From contig NZ_PXYL01000022.1 in NCBI RefSeq assembly GCF_003012705.1, positions 1 to 64,000 on the forward strand: a DNA stretch of 64,000 bases. The letters run 5' to 3'. This stretch comes from Pseudaminobacter soli (ex Li et al. 2025) (lineage in GTDB: Bacteria > Pseudomonadota > Alphaproteobacteria > Rhizobiales > Rhizobiaceae). A program made the translations under genes and the position numbers. Positions 58,859 through 64,000 of the stretch are shown piece after piece. Under the pieces are notes generated by a model. It made no database searches. It was not told the origin of the DNA and saw nothing but the letters and a program-made list of their open reading frames with translations. Every line of letters starts with the position of its first letter. Position 1 is the stretch's first letter.

Positions 58859-60150
58859 TGGCGACTGTCAGCGTCGATCCCGTCGGGATCACAACAGGGG
58901 CGCCAGTCCTTGGGTCACCGGCTGTTGCCCTGAGCATTGCAGTCGTCCCGCAGTCGATCGCGACAGGGGCTCCAGTGCTCGACCGCGCCGATGTTGTCGT
59001 GCTGCCGGAGACTTGGCCGTTCAGAGCCAGGTTCCCCCTTGCCGAAACGCTGGAATGGATGACCGAAGTACTCGGCAGCCGAACCGGCGAACAGCGCTTG
59101 GCGTTGCGTAGCGCACCGCGGCAGTCGTTTTCGTACAGCGTCCGCCTGTCGATCGCCGATTACGCCAGAGGTGCTGCCTTCGCGCGGCGCCGCGTCGGAA
59201 CTGTCATTGGCGTTCCTGTCTGGGCGGAAGGGATCGACCTTGCGGTCGACATAGCGGCCACGGCGAGCATTCTTCCCGTCGACACCACGGCTGGAGACTG
59301 GCGCGTCAACGGCGGCGTCATGATCTGGGAGCGCTCGGATAAATTCGTCGTCGCGCGGATCACGTCGGTTTCGCCTGACTCTCTGGAATTGCTGGCGCCG
59401 ATAGGGCTGGATTTCCAGAAGCCGGCGATAATTCCGCTCCGCTTCGCGCTGGTGCCCGAAGGGTTCTCCGTCGACAGGAACACGACATACAGCGACGTCG
59501 GGACGAAGTTCCTGGTCACCGATAACATCGACCTAGCGGCTGCTTACGTCTCCACTTACCCGAAGTATCAGGGGCTCGACGTGGTGACTGAGGCGCCTCT
59601 TCTCGTCGCCAACGTCTCCGACAGCATTGTCAGATCAATGGAGCTGAACGACAACGGTTTCGGGCCGATCGTGGTCGAGACGCTGCGCAGCTATGTCGAC
59701 TTCGGCCAGACCGTGTCGTTCATGGAAAGCCGCCCGTCTGGCGTCTGGAAGCGCCGCAAGTGGCTGCATTCGCTCCGGGGCAAGCAGAAGCCGTTCTGGC
59801 TGCCAACGTTCAATCAGGACATTTTGCTGCAGGCAAATATCGGCGCCGCGGCGACAACGGCCCTAGTGCGCAGCATCGGGCATCCGAGTTCGTATATCGG
59901 CCGTCACGTCATGATCCTGCTGAAGGACGGCACCCGCTTGCAGCGACAGATCACGAATGCTGGCGCCTCCGATGGTGGAAACGACACCATCGTCATTTCC
60001 TCGAGCCTCGGGAAGTCGGCCGCGCCGGCTGACGTGGCCCTCTTCTGCTTCATCTCCAGGGTTCGCCTGAACTCCGATTCCGTGTCGATCGACCACAAGT
60101 ATATCGACGCCTCGGTGGTCAACATTCCAGTTATCGAGGTCCCGGCATGA
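58858..60150 (+). CDS. Distal tail (Dit-like) protein, 430 aa
   Basis: The N-terminal ~55 residues carry repeated TGAPVL strands (PVGITTGAPVLGSPAVALSI, QSIATGAPVLDRADVVVLPE). Then WPFRARFPLAETLEWMTEVL and YSVRLSIADYARGAAFARRR, seen in tail proteins preceding BR0599-type genes. A long strand-rich remainder. Position matches the distal tail protein. Confidence 0.65.
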   Translation: MATVSVDPVGITTGAPVLGSPAVALSIAVVPQSIATGAPVLDRADVVVLPETWPFRARFPLAETLEWMTEVLGSRTGEQRLALRSAPRQSFSYSVRLSIADYARGAAFARRRVGTVIGVPVWAEGIDLAVDIAATASILPVDTTAGDWRVNGGVMIWERSDKFVVARITSVSPDSLELLAPIGLDFQKPAIIPLRFALVPEGFSVDRNTTYSDVGTKFLVTDNIDLAAAYVSTYPKYQGLDVVTEAPLLVANVSDSIVRSMELNDNGFGPIVVETLRSYVDFGQTVSFMESRPSGVWKRRKWLHSLRGKQKPFWLPTFNQDILLQANIGAAATTALVRSIGHPSSYIGRHVMILLKDGTRLQRQITNAGASDGGNDTIVISSSLGKSAAPADVALFCFISRVRLNSDSVSIDHKYIDASVVNIPVIEVPA

Positions 60151-60980
60151 GCTACGACACGCCCGAGACGTCGGTTGACCAGGGCCAGCCGTATTTCCTC
60201 TATCTGTTCGACAATGGCGTGTCGCAGGTCAGGCTGGCGTCCGATGCGACCGATCTGAGGAAAGATCCAGAACTCTCCGGCGAGGCAAAGACCTGGACGG
60301 GATCGCCGATCAAGCATGAAAATATCAAGCAGACCGGCAACATCGAGAAGAACTACGTCGATCTGATCTTTCCTTTATCGGACCCCTACGGCCGCACGCT
60401 GCTCTCGCCCGCGCCTCAGATCACCACCGTCACGATCTGGCGCGGCCATCACACGGACCTGTCGGAGCAACACCGCGTCATCTGGAAAGGCCGAATTGTC
60501 GGCACCAAGGAAGTCGGGCAGACGATCAGGGTGACGGTCGAAAGCATCTTCACCTCGATGCGTCGACCGGGCTGCCGGGCTCGCTATCAGCGGACCTGCC
60601 GACATGCGCTTTACCTTCCCGGCTGCAATCTGAATGTGAGCGATTTCAAGGTGCCCGCGACGGTAACTGCCGTGAACACCCTTGCCCTGACCGTGGCCGC
60701 CGCAGCCTCAAAAGAGGACGGTTACTACAAGGCCGGCGTGGTCATCTTCAACGGCCTCTACGGCTGGGTTGAAAAGCATGTCGGCAACCAGCTGACGCTC
60801 ATCACTCAGATCAACGGACTGGCCGAGGCGGTCGCCAAATCCGGATCGGCGGCGGTCGAAATCGCGCCGGGCTGTGATCTCTCGGTCAAGACCTGCAACG
60901 CCAAATTTAACAACCGGCTGAACTTCGGCGGCTTCCCCTTCATGACCGACGAAAACCCGTTCTCGATCAGCATCGTCTGA
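60147..60980 (+). CDS. BR0599/DUF2163-type phage tail protein, 277 aa
   Basis: LYLFDNGVSQVRLASDATDL, KHENIKQTGNIEKNYVDLIF, TVTIWRGHHTD, and the Cys cluster GCRARYQRTCRHALYLPGCN with CDLSVKTCNAKFNNRLNFGG FP: hallmark of the BR0599 family (Cys motif near residues ~145-170 and ~235-250). In gene transfer agents the counterpart lies in the baseplate. Confidence 0.8.
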   Translation: MSYDTPETSVDQGQPYFLYLFDNGVSQVRLASDATDLRKDPELSGEAKTWTGSPIKHENIKQTGNIEKNYVDLIFPLSDPYGRTLLSPAPQITTVTIWRGHHTDLSEQHRVIWKGRIVGTKEVGQTIRVTVESIFTSMRRPGCRARYQRTCRHALYLPGCNLNVSDFKVPATVTAVNTLALTVAAAASKEDGYYKAGVVIFNGLYGWVEKHVGNQLTLITQINGLAEAVAKSGSAAVEIAPGCDLSVKTCNAKFNNRLNFGGFPFMTDENPFSISIV

Positions 60981-60992
60981 GGCTAACCCGAC

Positions 60993-63900
60993 ATGTTCTG
61001 GAACTTTGTCATCGGGCTGGCGTCCTTTGCGCTCAACCTGATCCTGACGCCTAAGCCGCAGGATGCGAAGCCGGCATCCCTTTCGGACTTCAAAGCACCG
61101 ACGGCGGATGAAGGCCGTGAAATCCCGGTTGCCTTTGGCACCAATGATTTCGCCGATCCGAACGTGGTTTGGTACGGGTCGCTTGGCACGGATGCCATCA
61201 AGGGACCGCGCCGCTATGGCTTTTTCGGGCCGCGTCAGACCCTTGGCTACAAGTATTACCTCGGCATGCACATGGGCCTCTGCCATGGTCCGGCAGACGA
61301 GATCCAGGAGATCCGCGTCGGCGATAAGGTCGCCTGGAAGGGTGCGTTCCGCGGCGGGCGGATGGGGATCAACAAGGAAAACCTGTTCGGCGGACAGGAC
61401 CGCGAAGGCGGCATATCCGGCAAGCTCGACGTTGAGATGGGTGCCCAGGATCAGGGCCGGAACGACTATCTCGTTGCCAAGCAGGGACCGGATACACCGG
61501 CCTATCGCGGCATCGTCGGCATCGTACTGCGCGGCGTGTATCTCGGCACCAGCCCTTACATCAAGCCGTGGGCGTTCAGGATCAAGCGCATCTTCAAGCG
61601 TTCCGATGGCTCCGCGCAGTGGTATCCGCAGACGGCAGAGGTTGCTGCGCCGATCGACACGACGAAAGGCAATCCGGGCATTGATCTCGGGGTCCACCTC
61701 AACAACGGAATCAATTGGGACACGTATGGCGACTATATCCTGTGGCAGCACCACACGGGCGATCCGATCGTCTGGTCGATCCCTACAGGCAAGCACATCA
61801 CCATAGCGCGGGAGGGGACCTGGGAGTTTGGCCCTCGCGGCCATATCACTGGCGACAATGAGATTGTCGTCAGGCAAGGTAGCGGTGGTACCGGAACGTC
61901 TTTGAAGTTCTACAAGCCGGATACCGGCGCGCTTCTTCAAAGCGTCGACATCCCAGGAACCGCGACCAACCATGGCTTCCTGATGGATGACATCGAGGTG
62001 GATGGCACCCGATGGGGAGTGGCCAGGTCTGTTGGCCCCAGCGCTGCGGCCAGCCGATGGAACCTCTTGAAAAAAGAGCCTGGGGGGCCTTGGTCGCTGC
62101 AATGGTCAGAGGCCGACACTGGAGAAAGCGTCGCAGCCATCTCCATGGGGCGAAAATACGTCTACGGCGTCACAGCCACTAGCTCGATGAATATCGTCAG
62201 GGTTGCTTGGCCATCCCTTGCATTAACTATCGTCGCTCCAACCGGCCTGACCGCGAACGTCCTGAACTGTCATTATTTCGACGACACGGACGAGGTCATC
62301 GTAGTCTGCGCAAATGGCGATATCCGTGTCTATTCGGCCGATCTTTCGACGCTCAAGCGGTCGGCAATCGGGATAGCAAACGGCAGTGCCTGGGGGATGG
62401 CATCCAAGCGGATGAAAAGCGGGCCGGGAACCATCGGTCTGCTCACCAACGTCTCGGGCGCGGTGAAGATCCGTCAGGTCGGCGTTTCGACGCTTGAGAT
62501 CGTTCATACGATCAATGTCGCAGACACTAATTTTGTCGGGAAGGACGTTCCGCAACTCGGCCATGAAGCAGGTTTCAATGAAGAACACGGCAGCGTTCTG
62601 CTCGCGAACGGCCTGTTCCGGTCACTCTTCTGGTTCGTCACCGGGGCATCTTCCGGCGACATGAACCCAGCCCACATCATCCGCGAGTGCCTGACCGACA
62701 AGACGTGGGGGATGGGCTACAACGACGCCGATATCGACGATGCGAGCTTTCGCACGGCGGCGGATATCTTCTACGCCGAGGGCTTCGGCCTGTCGCTCAA
62801 ATGGTATCGCGAAGAGGAGATCCGGGAGTTCGTTTCCCGCATTCTGGCGCATGTCGACGCCTATCTCTTTGTCGATCGCTCGACCGGCAAGTTCAGGCTG
62901 AAGCCGATCCGCAAGGACTACGACATCAACACCATTCCGGTGATCAATGAAGATGTCGTGACCGACTGGACCGAGATCGAGCGGCGCCAGACAGCAGAGG
63001 CCGTCAATCAGGTCATCGTCAACTACTACAACCGGGAAAAGCGCAAGACCGGCTCCCATGCCGTGACGAATATCGCCCAGGCTATGCAGTCGACCAGCGG
63101 CATCGTTTCCACAAGCCGCGGCTATCCCGGCATCAACCATCGTGACCTCGCAATACGAGTGGCGACGCGCGATGTTCTCTCGCTGGGGGCGGGGATCATC
63201 TCAGGTCGCATTTCGTGCAAACGCACCGTCGAGAAGCTGAACCCCGGTGATCCGTTCCGGCTCGTATCTGACCGGCACAAGCTGTCGGGTGAAGTGATGC
63301 GCGTTGTTGATCAGGACTTCGGCGATGGGCGATCAAACAAGATCGTCATGAAGTTCGTGCAGGACGTGTTCAATCTCGGCGCTGCGGTTCTGGTGGATAG
63401 TTCTGCCGAGGATGTTCCGGACACCCCCACGGCACCGGTATCGCCGCGGCTGATCTGGGAGATGCCATATCGGGAACTCCGGCAGATGATCGGCGATACC
63501 GATCTGGCCGCCATGCTTTCCGCTGATCCGAAAGCCGGCTTGCTCCAGATCGCCGGCGGGCGCCCGTCTGACAACGCACTCAACGCCATAGTCCAGGTAG
63601 GCGGCGGCAGTGTCTACAGTGACGCGGGCTCGCTCGACTTTGCGCCGAGCGCGGCACTGGATGCGGCAATCTCCGCTGACGCAACCGACGTTGCCGTGTC
63701 CGGTGAAATAGGGCTCGGTAACGTCTCCATCGGCTCGCTGGCGGTGATATTCGGCGAGGCCAGGACAGAGGTCGTACGCATCGATGCAATAGGTAGCGGC
63801 ACGCTCACCATTGCGCGCGGCTGCCTTGACACGGTTCCGCGTAGCCACACGAAGGGCACCGCAATCCTGTTCTTTGACGACTTCTCAGAATCGGATTTTG

Positions 63901-64000
63901 AGAAGCGGACGAACGGCGACAGCGTGTCGGTGCGGCTTCTCACGGTAACAAGTCGAGACGTGTTGGACACGGTCGATGCACCAGTCGACACGGTAACATT
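60993..64000 (+). CDS. Tail hub/host-specificity protein (gpJ/TipJ-like), partial at window end
   Basis: Open from ATG 60993 (MFWNFVIGLASFALNLILTP) to the edge with no stop, at least 1002 residues. KAPTADEGREIPVAFGTNDF near residue 35 and TAPRYGFFG-like RRYGFFGPRQTLGYKYYLGM are typical of the putative phage tail protein family; the segment near 660 (ETEIERRQTAEAVNQVIVNY) and the later beta-rich part match hub proteins. A middle insert (~260-545) is beta-propeller-like. The C-terminus lies outside the window. Confidence 0.78.
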   Translation, partial: MFWNFVIGLASFALNLILTPKPQDAKPASLSDFKAPTADEGREIPVAFGTNDFADPNVVWYGSLGTDAIKGPRRYGFFGPRQTLGYKYYLGMHMGLCHGPADEIQEIRVGDKVAWKGAFRGGRMGINKENLFGGQDREGGISGKLDVEMGAQDQGRNDYLVAKQGPDTPAYRGIVGIVLRGVYLGTSPYIKPWAFRIKRIFKRSDGSAQWYPQTAEVAAPIDTTKGNPGIDLGVHLNNGINWDTYGDYILWQHHTGDPIVWSIPTGKHITIAREGTWEFGPRGHITGDNEIVVRQGSGGTGTSLKFYKPDTGALLQSVDIPGTATNHGFLMDDIEVDGTRWGVARSVGPSAAASRWNLLKKEPGGPWSLQWSEADTGESVAAISMGRKYVYGVTATSSMNIVRVAWPSLALTIVAPTGLTANVLNCHYFDDTDEVIVVCANGDIRVYSADLSTLKRSAIGIANGSAWGMASKRMKSGPGTIGLLTNVSGAVKIRQVGVSTLEIVHTINVADTNFVGKDVPQLGHEAGFNEEHGSVLLANGLFRSLFWFVTGASSGDMNPAHIIRECLTDKTWGMGYNDADIDDASFRTAADIFYAEGFGLSLKWYREEEIREFVSRILAHVDAYLFVDRSTGKFRLKPIRKDYDINTIPVINEDVVTDWTEIERRQTAEAVNQVIVNYYNREKRKTGSHAVTNIAQAMQSTSGIVSTSRGYPGINHRDLAIRVATRDVLSLGAGIISGRISCKRTVEKLNPGDPFRLVSDRHKLSGEVMRVVDQDFGDGRSNKIVMKFVQDVFNLGAAVLVDSSAEDVPDTPTAPVSPRLIWEMPYRELRQMIGDTDLAAMLSADPKAGLLQIAGGRPSDNALNAIVQVGGGSVYSDAGSLDFAPSAALDAAISADATDVAVSGEIGLGNVSIGSLAVIFGEARTEVVRIDAIGSGTLTIARGCLDTVPRSHTKGTAILFFDDFSESDFEKRTNGDSVSVRLLTVTSRDVLDTVDAPVDTVT

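Noticed and set aside
60708-62102. 464-aa antisense open frame over the tail hub gene
   Set aside because: Antisense to a long, clearly phage-like frame; composition is that of a shadow.
1-64000. Dedicated anti-phage defence system (restriction-modification, CBASS, retron, toxin-antitoxin pair)
   Set aside because: No methyltransferase, cyclase, reverse transcriptase, or convincing toxin-antitoxin pair was seen; the RHH protein's partner is an integrase, not a toxin.

Overview
The window looks like the chromosome of an alphaproteobacterium of the Hyphomicrobiales, probably Phyllobacteriaceae/Mesorhizobium-like. This is inferred from the high GC, the overlapping-gene style, and several small families I associate with rhizobial phages (DUF6074, DUF6362, DUF6551, BR0599-type tail proteins, the low-affinity iron permease family). 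Nearly all of it is prophage: two different siphovirus-type prophages lie in tandem and meet at a 47-bp copy of the 3' end of an elongator tRNA-Met gene (33821-33867). Neither far end is in the window.

Left prophage (start of window to about 33.87 kb). The late genes run leftward on the minus strand: Nu1/GpA-type terminase (25.8-23.05 kb), gpW-like joiner, lambda-type portal, a single ORF that fuses a ClpP-like prohead protease to the major capsid protein, a DUF2190 decoration protein, a Rossmann-like protein, head-tail and tail-tube genes, a tail assembly chaperone pair that appears to need a -1 frameshift, tape measure, hub and fibre genes, then lysis (muramidase, nested spanin-like pair, small membrane protein), a metallophosphoesterase and two membrane proteins. 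Next to a likely cos site at about 25.96 kb is an oppositely oriented cargo segment (26.08-28.0 kb) with a tRNA-Arg, an iron-permease-like protein and an OsmC-like protein. It is followed by a decayed repeat/pseudogene tract. The early region (28.66-33.77 kb) has RNase H, a ParB-like DUF6551 protein, an HTH protein, a ribbon-helix-helix regulator with three matching operator palindromes, and a tyrosine integrase beside the att site.

Right prophage (about 33.82 kb to beyond the end). It opens with a large serine recombinase whose last codons are read from the antisense of the tRNA fragment. A leftward operon of small proteins follows, two of them with twin-arginine-like leaders. The immunity region holds a CI/S24-like repressor flanked by promoters with spacer-embedded GGGGAA..TTCCCC operators and a rightward Cro-position gene that may be leaderless. 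The early genes lead to HNH nuclease, cos-like G-rich DNA and an HK97/GTA-like late operon: P27-type small terminase, large terminase, portal, ClpP-like protease, capsid, connectors, tail tube, a chaperone pair with a textbook A-AAA-AAC slippery site, a tape measure fused to a cysteine-hydrolase-like domain, and distal tail and hub proteins. The last gene runs off the window.

No CRISPR array, insertion sequence or rRNA was seen. No recognisable dedicated anti-phage system was found; the best unexplained cassettes are the AT-rich membrane-protein pair at the left edge and the duplicated-hairpin/mini-ORF locus at 4.5-4.9 kb.
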